DNA of 64,000 nucleotides, taken from the NCBI RefSeq assembly GCF_040702995.1, contig NZ_CP159992.1:196501-260500 (forward strand). Direction: 5' to 3'. Within the stretch, counting starts at the first letter, position 1, and each line of letters begins with the position of its first letter. Below, in pieces: positions 17,539 to 26,573 of the stretch. The notes under the pieces are model-generated. The model searched no databases and was not told the DNA's origin. It was given only the letters and a program-made list of their open reading frames with translations. The position numbers and the translations under genes were made by a program. Origin of the DNA: Paenibacillus sp. AN1007. GTDB lineage: Bacteria; Bacillota; Bacilli; Paenibacillales; Paenibacillaceae.

Positions 17539-19266
17539 ATGACAGCAGCATTGGAACAAGCTTTGGAAGAGATAGTTCAAGCCATTCATGAATGGTTTGA
17601 CGAGCAGGCGGCACGTACGGATTTAGAGCAGACGATCCAGCGAACGAAACTGCAGATGGGCATATTCGATGATATCTTTGTTTTGTACAAGCCGGGAAGA
17701 ACGATTGTAGATAGCCTGGACATGGGATGGGATGAAGGCTCATTATCGACGCAGACGATCCGGTTTACAGAAGAACTGGTACGCACCGAGATCCAGCCAA
17801 GGCTGGTCGAGGTGGTTCAGGAGAAATTAGCCGAATGGGCTGATACACCGCTGATTGATTACCGGTTTACGTTTAGAGGCAAATTTCCTACGAGGGACGG
17901 GATGCTGAAGCTGACGCTGCTGGAATACATCAACGAAGAGAAAAGACAGCAGCTGCTGGAACGAATTCGTACGTATACGGAGCAAAAACTGGAGAAGGGC
18001 GTATACCCGACAAAGCCGCTTGAAACGAACTTTCTGGCAAAACATCTGCTTGATCCTGTGTTGTTTCCCTCTCTGGATACGGCATGGATCATCAGACAAT
18101 ATGAACGGATTCAAACGTTAAATCGGGAGCGGAAGGACGCTCTCGCCGAGCACCGTCATACGATCATTTATGCTTTGACATTATGGGCAGAACGGCAGTT
18201 TTTACCTCAGTATTTTGACGTTCAGATTTCAGATTATCGGGAAAATGAATACACGTTGAAGCCAGGCCAGAAGCTTGGCGGACTTGTTAAAGATATAAGT
18301 AAGGATAAGGAAATGGATCAGGATTTCGATCTGGCTCAGGCTCAGGATGAGGCTTCACACCCCATCGATCTGCTGCTCTATGCAGCGGTGATGATTCTGC
18401 GTTTCGAACCCAGTTACAGCAAGCCAAGGGGGCTCAAATTTCTGGAACTGGCCAAGCAGCTCGGTAGTAAGCAGGCAGATCGGATGTTGACCGAGGGAAG
18501 CGGTACATATAAGCCGGAAGATACTTATGTTAAAACGGAGCTGGTGGAATGCCAGGCCAATGATGTTTTTGCACGGATAACGATTCAGATACATCAGGAA
18601 GGACCGGGAGCATATCAACAGGCATTAACCTTTATTATTCGTTTGCTGGAGCAGGGATTCCCCAAAAGTTATCATATCAAATTGAAATCCAAAGTGAAGC
18701 AGTACCTCCCAATCAAAGGATTAGCCAAATCAGATACACACCGGTTTTTTGCCAATGCGCTGGTATATTCTGAGCTGTATCCTCTACTGGAGCAGTACGC
18801 ACGAACGGCCATCCAGGAATTTGAGTTTTATGCCGATACCGAAGGGGAGAAAAACGGGATGCCTGGCAGTTATGCCGTCTTTGGGCTTGGACTTGCAGAT
18901 GAACAGTATTTTCCTCTGGTTCACGATTATATGGAACAGGTCGATGATGAACATCAGATGATTCAGGACAAGTTTATTGCTGCTTTTGTCGATAAATATG
19001 GGGTATCAGCAGATTCAGCGCCGCTTCTCGTTCAGAGTTTGCGCCGTTCAACGGACGGACTGAAGCTCAAATTGCTGCCGGAGTTCGAGCAGGAAGAAAA
19101 GCTTGATTGGCTTCTTGAACAGGTTCAGCAGCTGGAAGCATATGAAGTAGAACGTGTGCTTTACCCGATTTTTGGCAAGGTGGAGAAACTGACAGCGCTG
19201 GCCCGTAAGGCGGAGGGGAAACGAAAAGAATTATTACTGGGGCTGTCAGAGGCCGCAGGCAAATAA
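17539..19266 (+). CDS. Large DUF6138-like protein, type VII effector-island associated
   Basis: 575 residues from ATG 17539, with AGGAG about eight bases upstream; the in-frame GTG at 17485 has no ribosome site. The protein is soluble, acidic and helix-rich, without signal peptide or membrane segments. The sequence (HTIIYALTLWAERQFLPQYF, LLYAAVMILRFEPSYSKPRG) recalls the DUF6138 family found near polymorphic-toxin and WXG100 loci; that name is from memory. It heads a run of six co-oriented genes that includes a WXG100-headed effector candidate. The role is unknown; chaperone or immunity functions are possible. Confidence 0.68.
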   Translation: MTAALEQALEEIVQAIHEWFDEQAARTDLEQTIQRTKLQMGIFDDIFVLYKPGRTIVDSLDMGWDEGSLSTQTIRFTEELVRTEIQPRLVEVVQEKLAEWADTPLIDYRFTFRGKFPTRDGMLKLTLLEYINEEKRQQLLERIRTYTEQKLEKGVYPTKPLETNFLAKHLLDPVLFPSLDTAWIIRQYERIQTLNRERKDALAEHRHTIIYALTLWAERQFLPQYFDVQISDYRENEYTLKPGQKLGGLVKDISKDKEMDQDFDLAQAQDEASHPIDLLLYAAVMILRFEPSYSKPRGLKFLELAKQLGSKQADRMLTEGSGTYKPEDTYVKTELVECQANDVFARITIQIHQEGPGAYQQALTFIIRLLEQGFPKSYHIKLKSKVKQYLPIKGLAKSDTHRFFANALVYSELYPLLEQYARTAIQEFEFYADTEGEKNGMPGSYAVFGLGLADEQYFPLVHDYMEQVDDEHQMIQDKFIAAFVDKYGVSADSAPLLVQSLRRSTDGLKLKLLPEFEQEEKLDWLLEQVQQLEAYEVERVLYPIFGKVEKLTALARKAEGKRKELLLGLSEAAGK

Positions 19267-19358
19267 ACGATTCTGTTACCAATTCAAATAAATGAGCTTG
19301 GCGATCCATTAAAGAATGCAGCAGATATCATGAGATGTGATGAGAGGTGGAGCTTGAG

Positions 19359-20423
19359 ATGGAAGCTTTAATGAGAGACGTCTGGCAGGGGTTGTCTGAG
19401 CAGGAAAAGCAGGAATGGATGCAGCGCATTGCGCTTCAGCTGCCTGAAGGGATGCAGTATGAGGGGTTGCAGACGTTTGAACGATATGGACAGCGGACTC
19501 AGACCGGAGTATTTACACACGATGAACAGCGATTCGTGTTTGTTCCAGGTGATCAGGTAACATTAGGTTGGGAAAAGTGGCATCACGGCATGGATGAGCA
19601 AACGACGGCTGATCTGCACGAAACTGCAAGCAGTTACGGGATTAAGGACGTACAATCGTTTCTGGCTGGCCAGATGTCACCTGTACGAGAAGTTAACATC
19701 GGACCAATGCTTGTGGAGTGTGAGACCATCTCCCTGGGGTGGATTGAGGTAACCGAGGAGGAAGCGTTTGCCCAGGAGCATGATGATTTTCCTAAAGCCT
19801 TAGCCGAATTCAAGGAATCGGGGCTGAATGAATATGAACTTCACCTGGAATTTAAACTGATTCAAGACAAAGGAGAGGTTCGAATTCTCTGGTTTAATGA
19901 AGGGATCGAACTGGAGGACATTGTAAGGGAAGAAACAGCGGCTGGTTTCAGTTTGTTGACGGAAGACGAGTGGGAGTATATCTATGGTGGAGGTTGCCGC
20001 ACGTTATTCCCTTGGGGAGACAGCTTTGACTATACAATGAGATTAAGACATTTGGGGTATCTCCATAATGCTGATAAAGCCAATCCCCTGTCCGGGGATG
20101 AAGATACTGGAACAGAAGCATCCTCTTCAGTTGAACCAAATCATCGACCGTATGATCTGGAGCTGCCGAATTTCTTTGGTATTCAGTTTGCCGGAGATCC
20201 ATATAAATACGAGCTTACGCTGGATGCAGATGGAGAAGCGATGCCAAAAGGCGGAGATGGCGGAACTCTGATTCATGGCGGAGCAGGCCCACTGCTGGGT
20301 TTTCTGCCGGCTGCCTCCGTGTTTTATCGGGATGTGAATGTGGATGAACTGGATTGGGAGGAACTGATGGATACCCTGTATTACAGAAGGGTGATCCGAT
20401 TAACAGATATGAAGATGGACTAA
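19359..20423 (+). CDS. Formylglycine-generating-enzyme (SUMF1)-like protein
   Basis: 354 residues from ATG 19359, with GAGAGGTGG upstream; a GTG at 19347 is alternative. Residues about 200-235 read LLTEDEWEYIYGGGCRTLFP then WGD, the hallmark of the FGE/SUMF1 fold (EWEYA...G...PWG). Residues near 65 (FVFVPGDQVTLGW) match the FGE-type N-terminal strand. The active Cys pair of true FGE is not evident, so it is probably a fold relative rather than a sulfatase activator. It lies between the DUF6138-like gene and the effector region and ends at a terminator. Confidence 0.7.
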   Translation: MEALMRDVWQGLSEQEKQEWMQRIALQLPEGMQYEGLQTFERYGQRTQTGVFTHDEQRFVFVPGDQVTLGWEKWHHGMDEQTTADLHETASSYGIKDVQSFLAGQMSPVREVNIGPMLVECETISLGWIEVTEEEAFAQEHDDFPKALAEFKESGLNEYELHLEFKLIQDKGEVRILWFNEGIELEDIVREETAAGFSLLTEDEWEYIYGGGCRTLFPWGDSFDYTMRLRHLGYLHNADKANPLSGDEDTGTEASSSVEPNHRPYDLELPNFFGIQFAGDPYKYELTLDADGEAMPKGGDGGTLIHGGAGPLLGFLPAASVFYRDVNVDELDWEELMDTLYYRRVIRLTDMKMD

Positions 20424-20436
20424 AGCAAAAAATAGG

Positions 20437-20465
20437 GGGACAGCATATTTGCTGTGCCTTTTATA
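20437..20465 (+). terminator. Intrinsic terminator
   Basis: GGGACAGCA-TATT-TGCTGTGCC stem (one mismatch) followed by TTTTATATTT. It separates the first two genes of the island from the next transcription unit. Confidence 0.75.
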
Positions 20466-20604
20466 TTTATAATTGGGTATATATAATCAGGCTTGGCTGC
20501 TTAACTTCAGGAATGGGGACACATTGAGCAGCACCCTCGTTCCTTTTACAATAAAAGAATGAGTGCTTTCTAAAGGCGTTCATTTTTGGAAAAGGGGAAT
20601 ACAC

Positions 20605-21492
20605 GTGTCATTATATACATCCTTTCAGTGTAACGGTTCGGAGACGCTGTTTCTATTTGAAATCTTGAATATACCAGAGGCAGAACAGCTTCGGGCAGAG
20701 CTGCATGCTGCTGCAGGCCAGGGAGAGGCTGCACCTTCGTACACGCAGCTTCTCAAAGACCTGGTACAGGATCATGTAATAAACATCAACGATCAGGAAA
20801 TTACGATAGAACCTCAGGTACATACGCTGCTTACGGCTTGCAAGCTGAGTAGTGCGGTAACCCGTCTGGAGTTATGCAGCACGGATCAGGGCAGATCCGT
20901 AACGTATGGTTTTTTATCAAGTGATCAGTTGGTCGAGTGGATCTGGAAGCCTGTGCATCATCAGTCCGTATTCACTTCATACCCTTCCTTACAGGATATG
21001 TTTCAAGTTCTCGGTAACCGACTGGATATTAATGATCCTCCGCCAGAAGCTGTTCCTGATCTGGGACAAGGGAGTATACGCACGTCCATCGGGGCTGACA
21101 CGTTGCGCCGCTTGTTTGAATTGGAGATAAGCCCAGCGGGACATAGTGATGAACAAGCGGGGAAAAGCGGAAGAACCGAAGAAGCTAAAGAAACCGATAA
21201 AATGCAGGTCATATTGGAAGAAGATAAACATCTGGCTCAGGGCTGGGTGCAGCCCTTGTGCCGCAGTTTAGCTGCTCTAGAGCAGCAGGGCCGATATGAA
21301 GTGTATACCCGGGGTGCAGATGAGAGATCACAAGTCATTTATTTTATCGGCAGTACGAGTGGAAACTGGCTCTTTCTTGAAGGGGAGACAGAGGATCTGT
21401 TTACCGCATTCATCGTAACAGAGGAAGAGCTGGTACAGAGTCTCTTTCTGCTCACAACACGTTCCATATCCGTTCTTCCCTATGTGCGCTGA
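20605..21492 (+). CDS. Unknown protein in the type VII effector operon
   Basis: 295 residues from GTG 20605, with AAAGGGGAA seven bases upstream; the frame upstream (20563) lacks a site. The protein is soluble and acidic, with two similar-looking alpha/beta halves joined by a Lys/Glu-rich linker at about residues 185-205. No recognised motif. The layout recalls EspG-like accessory proteins that bind WXG100 partners, but the similarity is not strong enough to claim. It precedes the effector candidate by 41 bases. Confidence 0.6.
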   Translation: MSLYTSFQCNGSETLFLFEILNIPEAEQLRAELHAAAGQGEAAPSYTQLLKDLVQDHVININDQEITIEPQVHTLLTACKLSSAVTRLELCSTDQGRSVTYGFLSSDQLVEWIWKPVHHQSVFTSYPSLQDMFQVLGNRLDINDPPPEAVPDLGQGSIRTSIGADTLRRLFELEISPAGHSDEQAGKSGRTEEAKETDKMQVILEEDKHLAQGWVQPLCRSLAALEQQGRYEVYTRGADERSQVIYFIGSTSGNWLFLEGETEDLFTAFIVTEEELVQSLFLLTTRSISVLPYVR

Positions 21493-21533
21493 ACGGGAGG
21501 GACGTTACGTCCGAAAAGTTAGGGGGATTGAAC

Positions 21534-22496
21534 ATGACAAAGATTGTTATGAAAGCAGCATATCTGAATGCACTTGCCCAGCAGATCGAACAAGTCACTG
21601 CACAGCTGCAGCAGGTTGATGGTATGCTGCAGCATGCGATCCAAGGAGCCGCATGGCAATCGGGTAACCGGCAGACGATCATTGGACTGTATCAGGCGCA
21701 TCAGCAGCGTTTTCAAAGTGCAGGGCAAAGCATGCAGCAGCTGGCTGCTTATGTGAAAACAACCCGGCAGACGATGGAGCAGGAGGATAACTCTGGTGGC
21801 CAATTTGGAGTGACGGGCATTAATCTGCTTGCTCCGTTTGATGGACTGGGCAGCACGGTCGGTACATTAACTGCAGCTGTGGCGGTTGCCCGTTTGGGAT
21901 ATCGAGTGAAGAACGGTTACATGGTCAAAGCTCAGCTGGATCGAAATACACCTCGGGTTCTGGTTCGTGAGAGCCATGATGCAGTCAAAGGCAATAAGGC
22001 TCCGAACGGGCGGCCAAGAGACTATAAAATCCATTATGTACGTGACATTGAGGCCAAAATTGCCAACGGAACAGCCACCCCGCAGATGAAAGAAGTTGCC
22101 GCCATGATCAAACCAGGTTATGCCGTCAAATCAGCTTTGACGGACAAGCTGGGTTGGGCTAGTGTGGGCATAGACGTGTTCACCGATACGAAAGAGAATA
22201 TTAGTCAGAATGCAGGTACGGACAAGATTGCGGGTGACATTATCGGGAATGTTGTCGTAGGCGGAGCCACCACTGTAGGAGCGACTCTTCTAACCGCAGC
22301 CGTTCTGCCAGCAGCAGCACCTGTACTGGCAGTAGGTGCCGTTGGTCTGGGAGTTTCGGTCGGTCTAACCTATCTTGCGGAAGGGATAAAGCTGGATATG
22401 GACCTGGACGGTGACGGAAAGGATGATTCGGTGAAGGATGTTGTCAAGCATGGCGCGAAGAAAGCCTGGTCTACCGTGGCGGGGTGGTTTAAGTAG
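21534..22496 (+). CDS. WXG100-headed type VII effector candidate with hydrophobic C-terminus
   Basis: 320 residues from ATG 21534, with AGGGGG seven bases upstream. Residues 1-85 form a WXG100-like helical hairpin with AAWQSGNRQ at the turn. Residues about 230-285 are Gly/Ala/Val-rich and membrane-like (VLAVGAVGLGVSVGLTYLAE). A calcium-loop-like DMDLDGDGKDD motif follows at about 290. No signal peptide is present, as expected for type VII export. The next gene encodes a multi-pass membrane protein that may be its immunity protein. The toxin function, possibly membrane insertion, is inferred from architecture. Confidence 0.72.
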   Translation: MTKIVMKAAYLNALAQQIEQVTAQLQQVDGMLQHAIQGAAWQSGNRQTIIGLYQAHQQRFQSAGQSMQQLAAYVKTTRQTMEQEDNSGGQFGVTGINLLAPFDGLGSTVGTLTAAVAVARLGYRVKNGYMVKAQLDRNTPRVLVRESHDAVKGNKAPNGRPRDYKIHYVRDIEAKIANGTATPQMKEVAAMIKPGYAVKSALTDKLGWASVGIDVFTDTKENISQNAGTDKIAGDIIGNVVVGGATTVGATLLTAAVLPAAAPVLAVGAVGLGVSVGLTYLAEGIKLDMDLDGDGKDDSVKDVVKHGAKKAWSTVAGWFK

Positions 22497-23222
22497 ATGG
22501 CGAATAAACAGCGTTCAAAACGTTCAGTGCATAAGGGAAATACGTCTGCTGGTCCTGTGATGTATGAAGGGACGCCGTATCCCAAGGAAACGTTCGAGAA
22601 TTATCTGGTCATCTATGCACCGGATGGTATTCGGCTCAGCGCAGGCACACTCGTTCTGTTTTTTCTCAATGTATTTCTTCTGATACCTATATTCAGTGTA
22701 CCGTTTCAAGCTTTGTATGCCTATCTGCTGCTTCCGCCGCTGGCTGTTATGAACCTATGGGCCATTGCTCTGATTGCAGTCCCGCGCAGGCTGCAGCTCA
22801 ATTATGTATTGTTTCGAGGCGTATTCGGACTTGTATGCTCAGCTTCGTTTATGGTAGTTATACAGAAATTCGCCTATGAAGCACTGGGTCTGACTACGCC
22901 ATGGTATGCGATTGGATCTTTTGCAGTATACTTCTTTGCCTTATCTCAGTATGTAAGGTTTCGTTTACAAAAATTAAAGCAGCCGCCTCAGCGTAAAAAG
23001 GGGGACAAAAGTACGGGTATGCCTATTGCTGCCTTAACCGCAGTTACAGGAGGAGCATACCTGCTGGCCAACATTTCACTGGCCTTCGTTACACAGCAGA
23101 CGGTGGCTGTTGTTCTAATATGTGTATATATCCTGCTGGCTTTTGTTGTCTTTCATTTTGTTATGGATCTGCATCGATATTACTGGCTTCGCCGAGTTAT
23201 GAATAGATCGGAGTCGGTTTAA
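22497..23222 (+). CDS. Multi-pass membrane protein, candidate immunity protein
   Basis: 241 residues with about 5-6 hydrophobic helices (roughly 45-70, 75-95, 105-125, 135-150, 175-195, 200-220) and a basic N-terminus. The ATG follows the previous stop codon with no gap (TAG-ATG), so its synthesis is coupled to that of the effector candidate. This arrangement and the membrane location suggest protection against a membrane-acting toxin. There is no recognised family. Confidence 0.65.
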   Translation: MANKQRSKRSVHKGNTSAGPVMYEGTPYPKETFENYLVIYAPDGIRLSAGTLVLFFLNVFLLIPIFSVPFQALYAYLLLPPLAVMNLWAIALIAVPRRLQLNYVLFRGVFGLVCSASFMVVIQKFAYEALGLTTPWYAIGSFAVYFFALSQYVRFRLQKLKQPPQRKKGDKSTGMPIAALTAVTGGAYLLANISLAFVTQQTVAVVLICVYILLAFVVFHFVMDLHRYYWLRRVMNRSESV

Positions 23223-23279
23223 TTCAGCGAAAAAGCAGGCCTAAGCAAAAGGTCACCAGATATGAGGAGGATGAATAGT

Positions 23280-23549
23280 TTGGAAAATAATACACCTGCA
23301 CTGCTGCCCAACGGGTCTGTGATTCGTTTGAAAGAGGGCACCAAAAAACTCGTCATCTATGGACGGAAGCAAATGTTAATGACCGAGCCTCCGCGGCAGT
23401 TCGACTATATTGGCTGCCCATATCCGGAAGGTTACATTAATCCGGATTACACTTATGTATTTAACCATGGGGACATTGAGGAAGTTATTTTCAAGGGGTA
23501 TAGCGATGAAGAGGAAGAGGCTTTTGCAGCAGAGCTTGAGCAGGCGTGA
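23280..23549 (+). CDS. DUF4176 protein (type VII secretion-associated)
   Basis: 89 residues from TTG 23280, with AGGAGG nine bases upstream; ATG 23271 sits too close to that site. The pattern LLPNGSVIRLKEGTKKLVIY ... YIGCPYPEG ... FNHGDIEEVIFKGY is the DUF4176 signature. DUF4176 proteins accompany WXG100 and LXG toxins in Firmicutes and are linked to type VII export. It closes the effector operon and faces a WXG100 gene on the other strand. Confidence 0.85.
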   Translation: MENNTPALLPNGSVIRLKEGTKKLVIYGRKQMLMTEPPRQFDYIGCPYPEGYINPDYTYVFNHGDIEEVIFKGYSDEEEEAFAAELEQA

Positions 23550-23602
23550 CGATTCATTACGTCAATTCTGATGTTGGCCTCGGCTGCTGGTATTCTTGAT
23601 AC

Positions 23603-23635
23603 AAACGGATCAGTGTTAACGTGACTGATCCGTTT
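23603..23635. terminator. Convergent hairpin between the DUF4176 and WXG100 genes
   Basis: Perfect 12-bp stem AAACGGATCAGT/ACTGATCCGTTT with a 9-base loop. The T-tract is short on both strands. It overlaps the last codons of the WXG100 gene. Confidence 0.65.
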
Positions 23636-23891
23636 CACGGAAACGTGTCGCAGTCTGCTGCAGCTGCGTGCCTGTCTCCATTAAACCTCGCAAATAACTG
23701 CTCACAGTGGTCATACTGTTATTCATGCGCTCCAGAAAATCACGCTGCCGATTGCCTTCCCATTGACCTTCGGATTGATCAATCATCGTTTTGAGTTGGT
23801 TAACGATGTCTTGTCCATTCTGCGAAGCTTTGTTGAATTGAACGGCAAGCTGCTGCAGCTCCTCTGGCGACAGATCAATGCGCTGATTCAT
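23616..23891 (-). CDS. WXG100-family protein (EsxA-like)
   Basis: 91 residues with a helix-turn-helix hairpin and the WXG motif as QWEG at about residue 43. The first residues (INLSPEELQ-like RIDLSPEELQQLA) and length are typical of EsxA/YukE. Such proteins are exported as dimers by the type VII (Ess/Yuk) machine and bind its EssC ATPase. No machine gene lies in the window, so it would use a system encoded elsewhere. It is convergent with the effector operon. Confidence 0.9.
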   Translation of the reverse strand: MNQRIDLSPEELQQLAVQFNKASQNGQDIVNQLKTMIDQSEGQWEGNRQRDFLERMNNSMTTVSSYLRGLMETGTQLQQTATRFRETDQSR

Positions 23892-24020
23892 AGTACACTC
23901 ATTCCTTTCTATTTACATTTGCAAAATCGGGATAACTTCATTTATTATAACCCTTTCCGCATCAAAATGAAGCTGGACAAAAGCCGCGTTTTGCGAGCAG
24001 CATAAACGGCCTATAACCAA

Positions 24021-24090
24021 GACAAAACACACACTAGACGGCTTCCAGGTCTGAAGAGCGGAAGAGCCGATATCGTATGTGTTTTGTTAT
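24021..24090. terminator. Two-level hairpin, probable bidirectional terminator
   Basis: Outer arms ACAAAACACA and TGTGTTTTGT enclose an inner CGGCTTCC/GGAAGAGCCG stem. It lies between the promoter side of the WXG100 gene and the 3' end of the stalk-domain gene, and would end the latter (minus strand). Confidence 0.6.
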
Positions 24091-24159
24091 TTTATTTATG
24101 ATCTTATGGGTTTATGATCTGATGATGCCTTATGAGCGTTATGAGGAAGAGGACTGCAA

Positions 24160-25269
24160 TTACTTCATTTTTTGCACGCCTGCAGCCATCTGTTCCAGCT
24201 GCGTATGCGTCAATTGGTTGTTGGGCGAGCTGATTGTGACATAACGATCCTCCAGCTTGAAGGTGAGCATGTCGGTTTTGTCCGGTGTGTACCATTTGGC
24301 GGATACACCGTTAGGCAGTTTTACTGTTTTGCCATCATAGCTGAACGAGTAGTCTCTAGGAGACACCGTTACATTCATGCGGTTAAAGACAAAGTTCACG
24401 CCATCTCCGCCTGCACCCACACTTTTGAATGTATCTCCCGCAACCATATGTTGTGGTGCATAAGCGGTGGTAAAGCCATCGAATTGAGCAAATGATTTAT
24501 GGATCTGTTCCAGTTGTTGTTTGGAGTAACTTACATTTTCAAAAGCAGTAATACCTTGATCATTGCCGCTCTTTACTTTTTGTACAGAGACAGCGACTTG
24601 TTGCAACTGTGCTTGGGACAGCTTATGATCTGGCGAGCTAAGGGTGACATAACGATCATCCAGTTGGAATGTCAGCATGCCGATATCGCTTGGTGTATAC
24701 CATTTGGCACTGACGCCGTTGGATAGTATCACTTCTTTGCCTGGGTATCCGTCTGAGTAGTCTCTCGGCGAAACATCAACCTTCATATGGTTGAAAATAA
24801 AGCTTACACCATCGCCGCCAGCGGCTGCGCTTTTGAACGTGTCACCTGCAACCATCTGCTGCGGAGCATATGCTGCCTCGAAGCCATCGAATTGCGCAAA
24901 TGCCTTTTGGATAGCTGCTTTCTGTGCTGCGGTATAGGTTACATTGGTTAATGCAGTTGGATTGCTGTTCGTTTCACCAATAATGACTTGTTTGTTCGCA
25001 CCATCGTAGGTTACAGGCACATGCAGTGCATCAGCCAATGCGCGAACCGGTAGATAAGTCGAGTTATTATACGTGATCGGTGCAAGTTTTTTACCATTCC
25101 CGTCAGTCGGTGTGTATGCTGCACCGTCTACATTAAAGCTAATCCCGTGATTGAGGTAAGCCGAGATTTTCTCCAATTGTGTTCCGGCATATACACCGGC
25201 TGCTCCGGTTAAGGTCATACCCAGCACCATCATGGTGGCCACGGATTTCTTCATATTTTTTTTCATCAT
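24160..25269 (-). CDS. Secreted protein: stalk (copper-amine-oxidase-N) domain plus two duplicated domains
   Basis: 369 residues. A signal peptide (to about residue 28, VYAG) is followed by a copper-amine-oxidase-N-type domain (LPVRALADALHVPVTYD...VIIGE). Two tandem copies of a roughly 110-residue domain follow, sharing AAIQKAFAQFDGFEAAYAPQ / QIHKSFAQFDGFTTAYAPQ, VAGDTFKS, VSPRDYS, NGVSAKWYTP and L-x-DRYVTLSSP. The duplicated domain is not recognised. AAAGGAG precedes the ATG at 25269. Paenibacillus genomes carry many such stalk-domain secreted proteins; their function is mostly unknown. Confidence 0.8.
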   Translation of the reverse strand: MMKKNMKKSVATMMVLGMTLTGAAGVYAGTQLEKISAYLNHGISFNVDGAAYTPTDGNGKKLAPITYNNSTYLPVRALADALHVPVTYDGANKQVIIGETNSNPTALTNVTYTAAQKAAIQKAFAQFDGFEAAYAPQQMVAGDTFKSAAAGGDGVSFIFNHMKVDVSPRDYSDGYPGKEVILSNGVSAKWYTPSDIGMLTFQLDDRYVTLSSPDHKLSQAQLQQVAVSVQKVKSGNDQGITAFENVSYSKQQLEQIHKSFAQFDGFTTAYAPQHMVAGDTFKSVGAGGDGVNFVFNRMNVTVSPRDYSFSYDGKTVKLPNGVSAKWYTPDKTDMLTFKLEDRYVTISSPNNQLTHTQLEQMAAGVQKMK

Positions 25270-25476
25270 ATATATCTCCTTTTAATGGGGGTTATTTTGG
25301 TCTTGCTGTTCCTTATGGCTTTATATTACCCTTCGAACATATCCAGAATAATTCTGAATTATCTCCAACTTGTAAACATGTGTAACAATCTTTGCATGAT
25401 GACGGGTAGTTGTTAACTGACGATCCAGAAGCAGCAGCTTGTACAGGATCGTGTGATTATGGAGGGAGGAAAACGG

Positions 25477-26349
25477 ATGAATGTAAACAGGATTGAGCGG
25501 TTTTATAATATTGGACGAATACAGCGCTGTGCTGCCATAGAGCAGGGGAAAAGTTCAGATGCAAAATGCGTTACGTCTTCAGCTGGCAGATTTGTTTTGC
25601 GCAAACTGAGAAATCAACAGCAGGCTGTAAATGAAGACAGGCTTCATCGCGTATTATCACTGCATCATATCTCTCCGGCGCTGGTGAATACGCGTAATGG
25701 AGGGTCCTATGTTCGTGATCATGATGGGATCTATAACCTGCAGCATTATATTGAAGGAACGAGACCATTTAACCAAGCTTCCATACAGTTTGTGTATTTT
25801 GGCCAAATGCTTGCTCAATTTCACAGCCTGATTGGCAGGCTTGAAATCGCTGACCAGCCGGATCGCTTTGCTTTACCTTTGTTGTGGGCACAAGTCTGTG
25901 ATAAAGTCAGAGGTTCTTCGTCAGCTGTTATTGGTTCACTGGAAGAACATGTACAGCGGTGTATGACGTATGCAGTCAGAGATGAGGGCGTAGTTCACGG
26001 TGATCTGGGGGTCTGGAATATGTTATTTACGGAGCAGAGGACGGTTTTGATCGATTTTGGAGAAGCGAGAAGAGGTGATCCACACTTTGATGCGGCTGCC
26101 GTGCTAACTTCAATGATTCCTGAAGCGGCAGCTGAGCATGAGTTTTTCTCCGCGTTGGAAGATGTGATGAGAGGGTATGCTGAGGCTGGTGGACTGCTCA
26201 CAAAAGAACGACTGTATGAGCAAATCCATCTGTGGATGCTGCGCGGCTGGTTGGCATCGATCAGAGAGAGGGGAGTTACCTCCCCAGTGGTGAGGTATAT
26301 TGAGCAGGGCATGCAAAGAATTATAACTTTGAACAGGATGATACTTTAG
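25477..26349 (+). CDS. Aminoglycoside-phosphotransferase/CotS-like kinase-fold protein
   Basis: 290 residues from ATG 25477, with GGAGGGAGGA upstream. The catalytic loop VVHGDLGVWNML and the metal-binding VLIDFGEA define the APH/choline-kinase superfamily. The N-terminal ATP-binding strands (RFVLRKLRN) resemble CotS/HemL-type spore-coat kinases. The substrate is not predictable: sugar, amino alcohol or antibiotic are all possible. It is monocistronic and converges with a small membrane-protein gene. Confidence 0.82.
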   Translation: MNVNRIERFYNIGRIQRCAAIEQGKSSDAKCVTSSAGRFVLRKLRNQQQAVNEDRLHRVLSLHHISPALVNTRNGGSYVRDHDGIYNLQHYIEGTRPFNQASIQFVYFGQMLAQFHSLIGRLEIADQPDRFALPLLWAQVCDKVRGSSSAVIGSLEEHVQRCMTYAVRDEGVVHGDLGVWNMLFTEQRTVLIDFGEARRGDPHFDAAAVLTSMIPEAAAEHEFFSALEDVMRGYAEAGGLLTKERLYEQIHLWMLRGWLASIRERGVTSPVVRYIEQGMQRIITLNRMIL

Positions 26350-26366
26350 TGTTCATACAGCCCCAA

Positions 26367-26573
26367 TCAATTGTACAAATACAGTACAAATCCGCCTATG
26401 CCCAGTACGACGGCACCCACGTATACATATGTAAGTTTACTCAAATTTTGCCGTGTACGGCGATCATATTCGGGGTTACTGATGCGATTGGCTTTCGAAT
26501 TTCCGATGATAAGTGTAGCAATTCCGCCAAACAAGGCGATCCCGATAACCAATGCATAAGGCAGCCAAGTCAT
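26367..26573 (-). CDS. Small two-helix membrane protein
   Basis: 68 residues from ATG 26573, which has AAAGGAGG seven bases upstream; the longer frame to 26639 lacks a site. Two transmembrane helices (residues about 5-23 and 46-66) are separated by a basic loop (SNPEYDRRTRQNLSK). There is no recognised family. The strong ribosome site supports coding. Confidence 0.65.
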   Translation of the reverse strand: MTWLPYALVIGIALFGGIATLIIGNSKANRISNPEYDRRTRQNLSKLTYVYVGAVVLGIGGFVLYLYN

